From the NCBI RefSeq assembly GCF_001540865.1, contig NW_017893399.1, positions 13,345 to 77,344 of the forward strand: a stretch of DNA of 64,000 nt, written 5' to 3'. Source of the DNA: Ananas comosus (taxonomy: Eukaryota > Streptophyta > Magnoliopsida > Poales > Bromeliaceae). The notes beneath the pieces are model-generated. The model saw only the letters and a program-made list of their open reading frames with translations, did no database searches and was not told the origin of the DNA. Positions 1 to 9,837 of the stretch are shown here, in pieces; the stretch's first letter is position 1, and each line of letters opens with the position of its first letter. Both the position numbers and the translations under genes were made by a program.

Positions 1-275
1 TAACTGGCATCAGACCCAACGTGGAAATCCACGTATAGATAACGGTGAGAGCAGTCTTAAGCTCTATCATCTTTGATCGGGTTCATATATACCACTCGGT
101 CTTGGATTAAACCAAGACAGTGGAGAATTTTAATGCTGGTACTTTTCATTTTCCAAAGCAGCTTAAGAGATATTATTTTTCAGACACCTGTTTATTAGGA
201 TGACAATACAGTGTTTTATCAAAACTTAAAGTCTTTTTATTGTCATTCTATAAGATACAAAATAAGTCCCTCTAA

Positions 276-279
<4 letters not shown>
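1..279. other. Unrecognised leading stretch
   Basis: No coding frame, RNA gene or repeat family was recognised in this AT-rich sequence. It abuts the (TA)n/(TC)n repeat and the mirror-image block. I could not decide by eye whether it is in normal polarity or belongs to the mirrored segment. Confidence 0.3.

Positions 280-366
<87 letters not shown>
280..366. repeat. Compound (TA)n(TC)n microsatellite
   Basis: About 19 TA dinucleotides run into about 25 TC dinucleotides. The complement, (AT)n(AG)n followed by MITE sequence, resembles the (TA)n(GA)n plus MITE arrangement at 58136-58293. This fits the idea that the mirrored block starts here or earlier. Confidence 0.9.
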
Positions 367-369
<3 letters not shown>

Positions 370-527
370 ACGTTCTTATGATAGCCATCATCCGAGCCAA
401 ATGATGGCTAAACAAAAACTACTATCTCGAAGGTTTAACTACTAGCCGTGGCAATTTGTACTAGATTTGATAAATTTGATAGACCTTTAGTTTAAAGTGT
501 GTAAAAGCTATAATAAGAGAACAGGTA
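367..527. repeat. Mirror-image fragment of the 550-bp foldback MITE
   Basis: Read as its simple complement (not reverse complement), this stretch resembles the MITE sequence at 58211-58293 plus 59872-59960, including the TTTGATGATAGAGCTTCC-like and ATTTTCGATATT-like segments in the same order. It ends where the mirrored LTR begins. Read normally or as reverse complement it matches nothing here. Confidence 0.7.
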
Positions 528-1295
528 ACAGTGCGGGGCCCCAGGGAAAAATAAACTTGTGTCGCCTTTTTCGCAGATTTTAAAAAAAAAAAAACTTTTG
601 GACTGGGGTCTCATACGGTCTAGGCGGTGTTTATGTCCTTAAGGTGACAAGTGTGCCTGTCTCAGAGGGGACATAAACGTGCCGCAGCGTGTTCATGTTG
701 CCATGTTTGTCCTATGTTGGTGTTGATTTACTTATATCTTTATTAATAAGTAAGTATGTAAGTATGTAAGTGGTAAGTGTAGTGTCTAAACGTAAATTAT
801 AAATTTGTATTTAGGTGTCTTTTAAAAAAACTTTTGACAAAGGATATGTCTTTGGAAATAAGAAATTTTTGTGATGGTGCTCCCTATCTTTTGGAAAGGT
901 AAAGTGTTTTAAGTGTTTAGGTAAATAATGTAAGTACTTTTAGGTATAAAAGTTTACATTATTTTATATGACTTGGTATATTTGATAGATTCGATATAGT
1001 TGTATTATCATTCCCATCTTGATTTGGCTTATTGGACCCAGCCTTCGAGATAGCTGGCGATGCATAGAGTGCAGGTCAGAGTTGGGAGTGGCGGGCGCTA
1101 TGGACTTTTTATCACCCCCTCCACTCTTGTACATTTATACAGAGGGGAGGGTCACCCATGGCGTTCGGCTTCTTCCGCTCCTCATGAGTGGCCTAGTGCT
1201 TCTCGATATGTTGTTGTGGCCAGCATCTTTATATCATCCTTGTTATTATTTGCTTTCTCTACATATTCCACTACTCGTTTATATGACTTATGTCA
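528..1295. repeat. Mirror-image copy of the 3' end of LTR family B
   Basis: The base-by-base complement without reversal reproduces the start of the antisense LTR at 19496. Bases 601-620 (gactggggtctcatacggtc) complement exactly to 19572-19591 (ctgaccccagagtatgccag), and the match continues past the 20 bases. Bases near 1095-1190 complement to the 20065-20165 segment. Open frames here (such as 1019-1330) are therefore not genes. The part covered corresponds to roughly the first 0.75 kb of the antisense LTR. Confidence 0.9.
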
Positions 1296-3860
1296 ACATT
1301 CCTGACTCTAAAAACGTCACGTTGATTTGAGAGACAACTGCTACAAATACACACATTAAATTAATGTATTCGTGAGCAGTTCAAAGTCTTCTTTTACTCG
1401 ATCTTACCTCTTCAATGCGCTAAAAATTTAAAGTGAATTCACTTATCATTGAGGCCAAAAAGCCTCTCCGGTTACGCACTTCATCCGAAGACCGCACATA
1501 GCCTGAGACAAGTATCGCTAGGTTATCGAGCAAAGCTAGCCAAGTCGATAAGACCTTGGTTACCGTGATTGCCTAAAGTCTAGACTACGTGCCAAAAGCT
1601 CTTTTTCTCTAAAATAGCTTTTCTCCCAAAAGCGAGAAACGACAAGAACGAATTACTCTGAGGAGCACGAGACACAAACACTGGATCTCATTCCACTCCC
1701 TACAATGTACATGGATGATCATCATCCTCTAAGTTTAAACTTAAACTTAATTTTCAAAATCCCAAATATGAAACCATATACACGCTATATGCCTAATTAA
1801 TCTCTCGCCAACCCAAGGCAGCGCTTAGGCACTGGTTTAGACTGCTTTGTTCTACCATCAAAACTACGGGAGCAGCATGACTTGCGTTACCACGTTAGGC
1901 AAGCCTTTAGGCTACTTGCCTAACAGCCTATAACGAACTTCAAGCGATTCCCCAGCTCTCACCTTTTAGCCCTTTGAGCGTTTTAAGCATTATAAAATAC
2001 ATGGCTTAGTGCGCTCTAGTCTGAACCTCCACGCATTCACATTTTATGAGTGTGATACTTCCTGACTAAAAGATTATTAGTCAAATCTCCCTGAACACAC
2101 GTTTCAACTGTTAGTACATACCAAAAAGATCCCAAACTAGTACCTATTGGGATTGAAACCAAGTGGAAGAGGGAGTCGGCTGGAGGGACGCTGTGGAGAC
2201 GTGTAAACGGGATCGGCACGTGCGTGGTGCCGGCGGCCGTCCACGAGGCCGGCGGCTTTTTGGGGCGTCGTGGTGGTAGAGGGAAGGAGAGCCGGTAGGA
2301 GAGAAGGAAGAGCCGGTATTTAGAGCCCCCCTCGAAGTCTTGTGGAAACCTTCGGAAGGGTACCGGCTCTAGGTAGAGGACGTAGTAGCGGCGGCCGGCG
2401 GCGGCAGGGACGGCGGGGGCTCGCGGCGGTGGTGGCGGGACCGGTTAACGCCGGTCTAGACTTGTCTAGACCGGCCCCAACACCCTAGAGAAAGGGGAGT
2501 ACGGCACCGGCGAGTTCTACCATTCGTGGTGGAAGGAACTTGGGGGGCCGCAGCAGTGGCGGCCGGGAGCGGCCAGGGCACCCGGCGGCTGCGGCAAAAC
2601 GAGGGACGCCGGTGGGAGCCAGTCGGGTCTGGCTCGTGCCCATCCGAGCTCTGGTCGCGCGGCGGCGGTGAGGTCTAGCCGGCGCGGCAGTAGAGAGTCG
2701 GAGGCCGCTGGAGGCCGATGGAGGGCGCGCGGAGGGGCGGCAGGGGCACGCGGCGGCCGGCGGCGAGAAGATGAGACGTCGGCGGGTCTTGAACACGCCC
2801 GGCTCCGGCTCGGTGGAGCCGGTGGCGTGCTGCGGCGGCGGGTAATAGCGCTCAAGTTGGAGGAGGAGCTGGAGGCCGCTGCTTGGTAGCGGCGGGGCCC
2901 GAGGAGGCCGGCGGCGAAGTGGCGGCCGCGGGAACTTGGGCTCTCCTTGAACCGCCTGAACTAGAGGCGGCGGCACGTTGGCCGGTGGAAGGCGGCGGCC
3001 GGTCGCCCACGGGGTCTGGGGTGGTTGGCCGGCGTGGGAGGGGACCGGCCTGGCGGGCGGCAGGCCGGCGGCCGCTAGTTGGGATCGAGGTGATGGATCC
3101 ATTCCGACATAACTACAATTGTCGTGATATAAAACCCTAAGGCCAGCGGAAAGGCCGCTAGGCTTCCGTGGGACTACTGTCATCTTCACTCGTGCTAGTA
3201 GCAATGAGGCACGACTCGTAGCACGAGTGGAGGCAGCCCCAGTAGCCAACGGGCCAAACGCACAATCTTCGCTTAATCCGCAACACGCGCGACAAAGTGG
3301 CTTAAAGCGTAGCGAGTATGCAAAGGGTGTCACCGGCTAAAACGAAGCTTTCCACTCGTGCCAGAGGCCGTGCGGCTCTGGATAGTCGCCCACGGAGCCG
3401 AAGTGACTAAGTAAAGACCAAACACGTCTGCCTGGTATTTTCGCGGCTTTAGCGTACTTTATTACGCTAAAGCCCATTAGCCCTCCCGAAAATACATAAA
3501 ACCCAACAACGCCGACGACAACCGTCGTACCCACTCATCACCCATTGGAGACCTGACTAACAGGTTCCGGGGTTCGGGAATGCCTCTGGCATTTCACTAA
3601 AGGCTACGCAAAGAGCCGCTTTAGGCAGCTGCCTTGCGCCCAAGCCAAGCCTTAATAAGGCTGCCACGAAGCACTCGATAACACATCAGCGGCTCGGAAC
3701 AAACGACCAGTGAACGCAGTAAAGCTCTCAAGTCTTTACTGCTCACTCGCTGCCACCCAAGGCCACAGCTTTAACTGTGAAGGTCCTTGGGCCTAGGGTT
3801 GTTAATAGGTGGTTATCAACAAACCAACACATAGGAACACAAACGGTCAACAGACCGATT
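1296..3860. repeat. Mirror-image copy of the 5' 2.5 kb of LTR family B
   Basis: This is the simple complement of the sense LTR. Bases 1296-1313 (acattcctgactctaaaa) complement to tgtaaggactgagatttt, the LTR start at 60206 and 62296. The GC-rich block 2160-3100 equals the antisense LTR (22400-23000) read backwards: ggcgtgggaggggaccggcc at 3032-3051 is the exact reversal of 22442-22461. Bases near 3430-3780 reverse onto 21690-22060. The frame of 282 codons on the minus strand is an artefact of this. The right edge, against copia sequence, is approximate. Confidence 0.9.
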
Positions 3861-3901
3861 ACTCGAAGCCAAGCCCAGGCTGATCCACTCCTCCCTCCAC
3901 T

Positions 3902-4700
3902 GAAAATGCAACTACATCTACACCTAGAATTGTACCTCCTATTGACCATAACATGATCAACTACCATTGTTTAAACCGAATTCTTAGTACCCTATCTGAC
4001 AAATTGTATGACATATACTATAGTGCTAAAACAGATAGGGAACTTTAGACATCCTTAGAAAATAAGTATGGTCAAGTTGATCCTACCCAGAAGAGATACC
4101 ATGCGTCAGATCTAATTAAATTTAAGTTGGTAGATAATAAGTCCATGTCTGACAAACTTCATGATTTTGAGCATATAGTTGAGCAGTTTAGATCTAGTGG
4201 TATAGATCTTCATGAGAGTTTCTTAGTTGCCGCCCTTATAGATAATAGTGGTATAGATCTAGTGGTATAGATTTTGAGCATATAGTTGAGCAGTTTAGAT
4301 CTAGTGGTATAGATCTTGATGAGAGCTTCATGACATAATAGTTTAGATCTAGTCGAACCCTACAAACGATCTTAACCACAATCAGAGAGAGCTATCTTTG
4401 AATTATGTCCTAAGATCCATAGGATAGAAGAGTCGAACAGAGTTAGGGATAAGAAGCCCAGTGAACCTACAATCCAAGCCAACCTAGTAGAGATCCAAAA
4501 AATAAGGATAGAAATTTTCATCCTCATAGGAACATTAAGAAGAAGTCTTTCCACCCTAGAAAGTTCAACCCAAATTTAAAGAAATCTAAACCTGAGGAAA
4601 GTGGAGGCAACTCTGGTTGCTTTGTGTATGGAAAGACGAACCATTTTGCGAAGGATTGCTACTTCCGCAAGACTCGACCTTCCATACCAAAACAAAATAA
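3902..4700 (+). pseudogene. copia gag with altered zinc knuckle
   Basis: The frame from 3902 reads as a copia-type gag (capsid) region with internal stops. A local duplication repeats about 55 bp of 4162-4220 at 4269-4324. The nucleocapsid zinc knuckle is at 4618-4662; the CX2CX4HX4C pattern is kept except that the second cysteine is tyrosine (TAT). In the family this protein packages element RNA into virus-like particles. The mutated knuckle and the stops make function unlikely. Confidence 0.8.
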
Positions 4701-4789
4701 GGAAGCTCCACCGAAGCGCCAGATGAATACGCTGACTGCTGGGTCTGACCCTTCTTACTCCACTATCAGGTTTGGATCTAGTTTACCTA

Positions 4790-5080
4790 ATATTAACCTT
4801 GCCTATAGTTCTTCTGATTGGTTGATTGATACTTGAGCTAATGTTCATGCATGTTCTGATCGTTCGTGATTTTCCACCTATCAGGACTTATGTGGAGGAT
4901 AGATGAACATGGGGAATGCCGCCTCTTCTCACGTGCTAGGGACAGGTCGAGTGGACTTGAAGCTAACCTCCGGGAAGACCCTAACCTTGCACGAAGCCCA
5001 CCATATTCCAAACCTTAGGAAGAATTTGATTAGTGGTTCTCTTTTAGTTCAGCAGGGTTTTAAGTTAGTTTTTTGAATGT
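4790..5080 (+). pseudogene. copia aspartic protease, active-site codon broken
   Basis: The translation contains an IDT-stop-ANVHACSD segment, the place where the family has the D-[ST]-G-A active site. The glycine codon is TGA (near 4835). The downstream part, with an [22 protein letters not shown] stretch, is typical of the copia protease C-terminus. The enzyme would normally cut the Gag-Pol polyprotein. This copy also has other stops. Confidence 0.8.
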
Positions 5081-5715
5081 AATAGGGTAGTTACAACAAA
5101 ATGAGTGAATTCTATAGGTAAGAAATTTTTGAGTGATGATTTATTTAAATTATTTGTATCTTCTCCTTCTATTAATGAAAGTGCTCTTATTATGAATATT
5201 ATTTCTCCTAATATTTGGCATAAAAGATTGAAACATGTGAATTTTAATACTATCAAAAGATTGATGTATCTTGATTTGATTCCTAAATTTGATTTACCTG
5301 ATCTTAGACGTGAAATATGTGTGCAAGCTTAGGAGCGTAGGAAACCATTTAAATCTGTAGATAGAGATTGTGATCTTTTAGAACTAGTGCACAGTGATGT
5401 TTGTGATGGAAGTAGATCTAGTAGTGGTGGAAATAAATATTTTGTGACATTTATAGATGATCATTCAAAGTATTGTTATATTTATTTGATCAAATCTAAA
5501 GATGAGGCTTTAAGTAGATTCAACATTTATAAGACTGAAGTTAAAAATCAATTAAATAAGAAAATCAAGATTTTGAGGTCTGATAGAGGTGGTGAATATA
5601 CTTCAAATGAGATGACTGCATTCTATCAAGAGTTTGGAATTGAGAATCAAGTGACTGCTCCTTACACACCTTAATCTAATGAAGTTGCTGAACGTAAGAA
5701 TAGAACTTTGATAGA

Positions 5716-5881
5716 TGTGAGACCCCAGATAGTCCTATATATGAGATATAATAGGGCTAAACTTTTAACCCGGCTTAAGCATTTTGGGTGGTGGCAAGGC
5801 CCAAGAGGTTAAGAGAGTTAAGCGTGCTAGGACGGGAGTAGTCCTAGGATGGGTGACCCCCTGGGAAGTTGGGGCGTCACA
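5716..5881 (+). repeat. Cassandra 5' LTR
   Basis: 166 bp starting TGTGAGACC and ending CGTCACA. Its 3' third is 5S rRNA-like. Confidence 0.93.
5816..5869 (+). ncRNA. 5S rRNA-like segment with Pol III internal promoter (5' LTR)
   Basis: The stretch starting agttaagcgtgct (box A-like) and running through agtcctaggatgggtgacc to cctgggaagt (box C-like) closely matches the 3' half of plant 5S rRNA as I know it. It is a transposon-borne fragment, not a full 5S gene, because the first half of 5S is absent. Confidence 0.8.
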
Positions 5882-5883
5882 GA

Positions 5884-5896
5884 TGGTATCAGAGCC
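5884..5896 (+). promoter_or_regulatory. Cassandra primer-binding site (initiator-Met tRNA)
   Basis: tggtatcagagcc lies 2 bp after the 5' LTR. This is the standard complement of the plant initiator-Met tRNA 3' end used to prime minus-strand DNA. Confidence 0.9.
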
Positions 5897-6033
5897 AATT
5901 ACCAGCCGGAAGTGTGAGATGAGTCTCGGCTGAGCCAGGGTCTGGATGACGGGCTAGCGAGATGAGTCTCACATCGCCTGGTACTTGTGAGTCTGAGCCT
6001 GACGAGGACGTCAGGGCTTAAAGGAGGGGAGAT

Positions 6034-6199
6034 TGTGAGACCCCAGATAGTCCTATATATGAGATATAATAGGGCTAAACTCTTAACCCGGCTTAAGCAT
6101 TTTGGGTGGTGGCAAGGCCCAAGAGGTTAAGAGAGTTAAGCGTGCTAGGACGGGAGTAGTCCTAGGATGGGTGACCCCCTGGGAAGTTGGGGCGTCACA
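6034..6199 (+). repeat. Cassandra 3' LTR
   Basis: Same 166-bp length as the 5' LTR and near-identical to it. The copy of the 5S-like segment is at 6134-6187. The target duplication ATAGA follows immediately. Confidence 0.93.
6134..6187 (+). ncRNA. 5S rRNA-like segment (3' LTR copy)
   Basis: Second copy of the 5S-derived segment, 318 bp downstream of the first, with the box A-like and box C-like elements unchanged. Confidence 0.8.
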
Positions 6200-6639
6200 A
6201 TAGATATGATGAACTCGATGATTATTAGTTCAAATACACCCGAGAACTTGTGGGGGGTGGGGGGGGAGCTTTGATTTCTGCATGTATGATTTTAAATTTA
6301 ATTTTTCACAAGAATTCTAATATGTCTCCCTATGAGCTTTGCAAAGGTAGGAAGCCTAATCTGAATTATTTTAAAGTGTGGAGGTGTCTAGCTAAAGTGA
6401 ACATACCTGAGAATAAGAAGAGAAAGATTAGACCTTAGACTGTGGATATAGTTTTTGTGGGTTATGCACAGGATAGCAATGAAAATAGATTTTTGGTGAT
6501 GAATTATGAAATTAGTGAGATTTCTAACAATACTATTAGTGAAGCTAGAGGTGTACTATACTTTGAGAATGTTTTTCCTTTAGGATTATAGTAGATAGAC
6601 CTATTCAAGCTGAATCTATAGGTAGCTCTAGCAGACTTA

Positions 6640-7490
6640 GAATAAGTGAACCTATATGAGAGATTGAACCTAGGAGCAGTAAGTGTTCTAAAGTAGCGAA
6701 AATTTTTGGTGATGATTTTTGTGTCCTACTAGTAGAAGATACTCCATCTACCTTTGACTAAGCTATGAAGTCTGTAGATGCATCGTTTTGGAAAAAGGCT
6801 ATTAATGTTGAGATGTAGTTTATTTTATAGAATCATACTTGGGAGTTGACTGATTTACCTTTAGGATGTAAGCCTATAGGTTGTAGATGGATCTTTAAGA
6901 AGAAGTTGAGACCTGATGGATCCGTAGATAGGTATAAGGCTAGATTAGTGGCATAAGGATTTGCACTAAAGCCTGGGGTAGATTTTTTTGATGTTTATGC
7001 TCCTGTTGCTAGAATTACTTCTATTAGAGTGTTGATTGCCTTGGCCTCTATCCATGATTTGATTGTTCACCAAATGGATATTAAGACAGCCTTTCTGAAT
7101 GGTGATTTAGATGAAGACATTTATATAAAGCAACCAAAAGGCTTTATTGTTTCTGGGAATGAGAACAAAGTGTGCAAATTGAATCGATCTTTATATGGAC
7201 TTAAGCAAACTCCTAACCAATAGCATTTGAAATTTGACTTTTTGGTTGTATCAAATGGTTTTTATGTGAACATGTCTGATGAATGTGTATATTCGAAGAA
7301 ATATGATGGACAAATAATAATCTTATGTATGTATGTTGATGACATTTTAATTTTTGGTACCAATATGAATGTGATAAATGATGTGAAGAAATTACTAAAT
7401 AAAAATTTTGATATCAAAGATTTTGGGCAAGCAGATGTTATTCTCAACATGAAAATCATTAAAAAATTAGAAAAAATTATTATGAGCTAA
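6640..7490 (+). pseudogene. copia reverse transcriptase
   Basis: From about 6720 the frame shows the copia RT N-terminal signature (WKKAINVEM, then CRWIFKKK and YKARLVA). QMDIKTAFLNG (near 7070) contains the first catalytic Asp, LNRSLYGLKQ follows near 7180, and MYVDDILIFG (near 7330) is the YVDD active site. Several stops occur (6763, 6815, 6953, 7221). In the family this enzyme copies element RNA to DNA in the cytoplasmic particle. Confidence 0.9.
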
Positions 7491-7699
7491 TCTCACTACA
7501 GTGAACAGTTATTGAAAACGTTTGGATACTTTGATATTAGACCTGTAGCAATACCTTATGATTCTAGTGTGTATCTTAAAAAAAAATAGAGGAGATTCAA
7601 TAGGTCAAAATAGATATTCACAAATTATTGGATTCTAGGATATCTGGTAGATTACATTACACCTGATTTGACTTATATTGTGAACCGATTGAGAAGATA

Positions 7700-8380
7700 T
7701 ATCTATATCCAAATATAGAGCATTGGAATGGCTTAGAAAGAGTTTTGAGAAATTTGAAAGGGTTTGTATCTTATGGATTATATTATACTGATTTTCCTGC
7801 AGTATTGGAAGGATATAGTGATGCTAACTGGATTAGTGATATAGCTGATATAAANAAGGGGTTTGTATCTTATGGATTATATTATACTGATTTTCCTGCA
7901 GTATTGGAAGGATATAGTGATGCTAACTGGATTAGTGATATAGCTGATATAAAGTCGACTACTGGATTTGTTTTTCTCCTAGGAGGAGCAGCTGTTTATT
8001 GGAAGTCAACTAAACAATCTTATATTGGTAGAAGTACTATGGAATCTGAACTTATAGTTTTGGATACTACTATAGCAGAAGCTAAGTGAATTAGAGAGTT
8101 TCTATATGATTTGCCACTTATGAAGCAACCTTTACTACCTATATATATTTATTGTGATTGTAAATCTGAAATAGATAAGTATGCCAAGAGAATGTGGAGA
8201 CTAAGATGAATAGATTCATGAAAATGAGACATAAATTCATTCGGCAGAATTTGAAGAAAAATGTGATTAGATTGGAATTTGTGAAATCTACAAAAAAAAT
8301 AGTTGATCAGCTTACAAAGGGATTATCTAGGACAGTGATCTTAGAATCGTCGAGGGGGATGGGGCTCAGCCCACAATAGA
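7700..8380 (+). pseudogene. copia RNase H, with assembly duplication
   Basis: The [17 protein letters not shown] and YCDCKSE segments provide the acidic residues of the copia RNase H. The first of these is present twice because of the duplication around the N at 7855. The frame stops near 8087 and is broken afterwards. The tail up to 8378 still resembles the end of copia Pol (KFIRQ, KKIVDQLTKGLS). Confidence 0.85.
7757..7953 (+). other. 98-bp exact direct duplication around a single N
   Basis: The bases on each side of the n at 7855 are the same about 98 bp (starting gggtttgtatcttatgg). This is the pattern left when two overlapping contigs are joined without merging the overlap. Confidence 0.8.
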
Positions 8381-8927
8381 AGTTACCGGCGACGACAACC
8401 CAACCTGCTGCAGGTTCAATGGGTCGAAACAAGTCAAACGGGTAGCTGTGAGGAGCATTGTTTTATATCCTCAGCCCTATAGCGACAGTGCTCATATCTG
8501 CAAGTGGATAGAAAAGGCGTTAGCCTTGAATGATTCCGAGACCTACAAGACAGGGTGTGACCTTGCAGATATCCTTTGAGGACCTACTATATGTGTGGAG
8601 TCGTGAGGCCGTGACTATAGGAACAGGGCGGTTCTCTAAAACACACACAAAGCGATACTAGCGTATGGCTATAAAAGCGCTCACCCGCTTAGAACCTAAA
8701 CAACTATACTGTGTGCTGTTTGTGAAAATCCGATTCATCGGCCTTGGTTCAAGGGATAGTCCACTATCGTGCCCTCGTACGTACATTGATAAGCACTAAG
8801 TGAAGGTTCAAACTCGAAAGGTACCTTTACTAAAAACGTGGTATAAGAGATCCAGCATTCTTTTGAGTTGTTTTGAATTTTAGTTTATTTACTTTCTTTA
8901 TTTGAAGTTTTTAGTCATGTGGGGGAA
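8381..8927 (+). other. copia 3' untranslated region and polypurine tract
   Basis: Non-coding sequence between the end of Pol and the 3' LTR. It ends in gtgggggaa (8919-8927), the purine tract that primes plus-strand DNA. Confidence 0.75.
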
Positions 8928-9667
8928 TGTTAGAGTTTATTGGATTTTTGGCAATTTAAAACTTATTAGGCCTCTTGGGCAGCCCAATACATAATGGGCT
9001 TTGCCTGGGAGCCCAACTAAGGCTTTCATATGTGAGGTTTATTCCTACATTGGAAACTAAAGGTGTATTGTTGTGATTTATATATTGCTTCATTTTCAAG
9101 GTAGTTACTTGGGAGAAAAAGAGAGTTATACTCTCGACAAAATACACGCACGCACGCACGCACGCACGGCAGGAGCACGAGCACATGCAGAGCAGCGGCG
9201 CGCGCGGTCCTTACACCCGGTTTATTTTTTATTTTTTATTTTTTATTTTTTGGTTTTATTTTTATCCTAATCCTAATCCGTATCCTAATCTGTATTCCGT
9301 ATAATCTTAGGCTTATCTTGTTCTACACGGAATTGGCGCGTTGAAGCAAGATCCTTGCCTTGGTTATATATATTGGAGGAGGTTGAATAAGTTCAACCTG
9401 AGCCCGAGCATACCTAAGAGCATAACCCCATCCTCTACCTCGCTTTTTCTGTTTTCTCGCCATTGATCTTTTGCGCCGATTTCGCTGGGCTTTCTGATAT
9501 TTTGTTGGATCTAAAGTTTATTGGGTTCGTCTTGCGCCACCTTGAAAACGTGCCGACGGAGTGGAAGTAATTGCCGAGAAGCCTCCGACGTTGAAGGGCA
9601 ATTTCGCTTCTAGAATAGTGTTCTGCACGTCTCGATCCACAGGCATTTTCTACTCATTTTCTCTACA
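8928..9667 (+). repeat. copia 3' LTR
   Basis: It begins TGTTAGAG directly after the purine tract. A TATA-like ttatatatattgg occurs at about 9363. The end is placed at the CTCTACA at 9661-9667 only because copia LTRs end in CA; no second LTR is available to confirm this. It contains a (CACG)n microsatellite. Confidence 0.6.
9145..9168. repeat. (CACG)6 microsatellite in copia LTR
   Basis: Six tandem cacg units inside the copia 3' LTR. Confidence 0.9.
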
Positions 9668-9837
9668 GTATTTATTATTTAATTTCTTTTCAATTTTTTT
9701 TTTAAAACTGGAATTAAACTTTCGAATTGTTATTAAAGAATATTTAATAAAAGATCAGAAAGATTTTCCAGCAGCTCTTACGACTATAATTATGTTTATT
9801 TAATGAGGTATTGTGTGAGGTTCTAGATGAAAAGATT

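Larger units (their letters stand above)
5716..6199 (+). mobile_element. Cassandra-type TRIM retrotransposon, intact
   Basis: Two 166-bp LTRs (TGTGAG...GTCACA) flank a 152-bp non-coding internal domain. Next to the 5' LTR is a primer-binding site, tggtatcagagcc at 5884-5896, matching the initiator-Met tRNA 3' end. Next to the 3' LTR is a purine tract, aaaggagggga at 6020-6030. The element is flanked by a perfect 5-bp target duplication ATAGA (5711-5715, 6200-6204). Each LTR carries a 5S rRNA-like segment, the hallmark of Cassandra. By eye the LTRs differ at one base (near 5763/6081). It encodes nothing, so it must borrow reverse transcriptase and integrase from another LTR element. Confidence 0.93.
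5200..6440 (+). pseudogene. copia GAG-pre-integrase and integrase, split by a TRIM
   Basis: A WHKRLKHVN motif near 5217 marks the GAG-pre-integrase domain. The integrase core follows from about 5387, with HSDVCDG (first catalytic Asp), SDRGGEY (second Asp, near 5578) and AERKNRTL (the catalytic Glu region, near 5690). After the codons for NRTLID the 484-bp Cassandra element intervenes. The frame resumes at 6200 with the C-terminal part of the core and a GRKPNLNYFKVWRC stretch near 6350. Stops at 5330, 5672 and 6436 show the gene was already dead or has since decayed. Confidence 0.85.
3880..9667 (+). mobile_element. Ty1/copia retrotransposon, decayed, 5' LTR missing
   Basis: The order gag, zinc knuckle, protease, GAG-pre-integrase, integrase, reverse transcriptase, RNase H is that of Ty1/copia. 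A purine tract at 8919-8927 is followed by TGTTAGAG, the start of the 3' LTR. No matching 5' LTR is seen: the left side meets the mirror-image LTR-B block at about 3860-3900. In-frame stops occur in most domains, so it is non-functional. A Cassandra TRIM splits the integrase, and a single-N join duplicates 98 bp of the RNase H region. Confidence 0.9.

Noticed and set aside
1019..1330. 103-codon plus-strand frame
   Set aside because: Lies in mirror-image LTR sequence; the complement matches the LTR at about 20030-20330.
2485..3333. 282-codon minus-strand frame in a GC-rich block
   Set aside because: The block is mirror-image LTR-B leader; Pro/Arg/Ala-rich composition comes from GC content and there is no domain.
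5816..5869. A genuine 5S rRNA gene
   Set aside because: Only the 3' half is present, it sits in LTRs flanked by PBS and purine tract, and it is duplicated as LTRs are.
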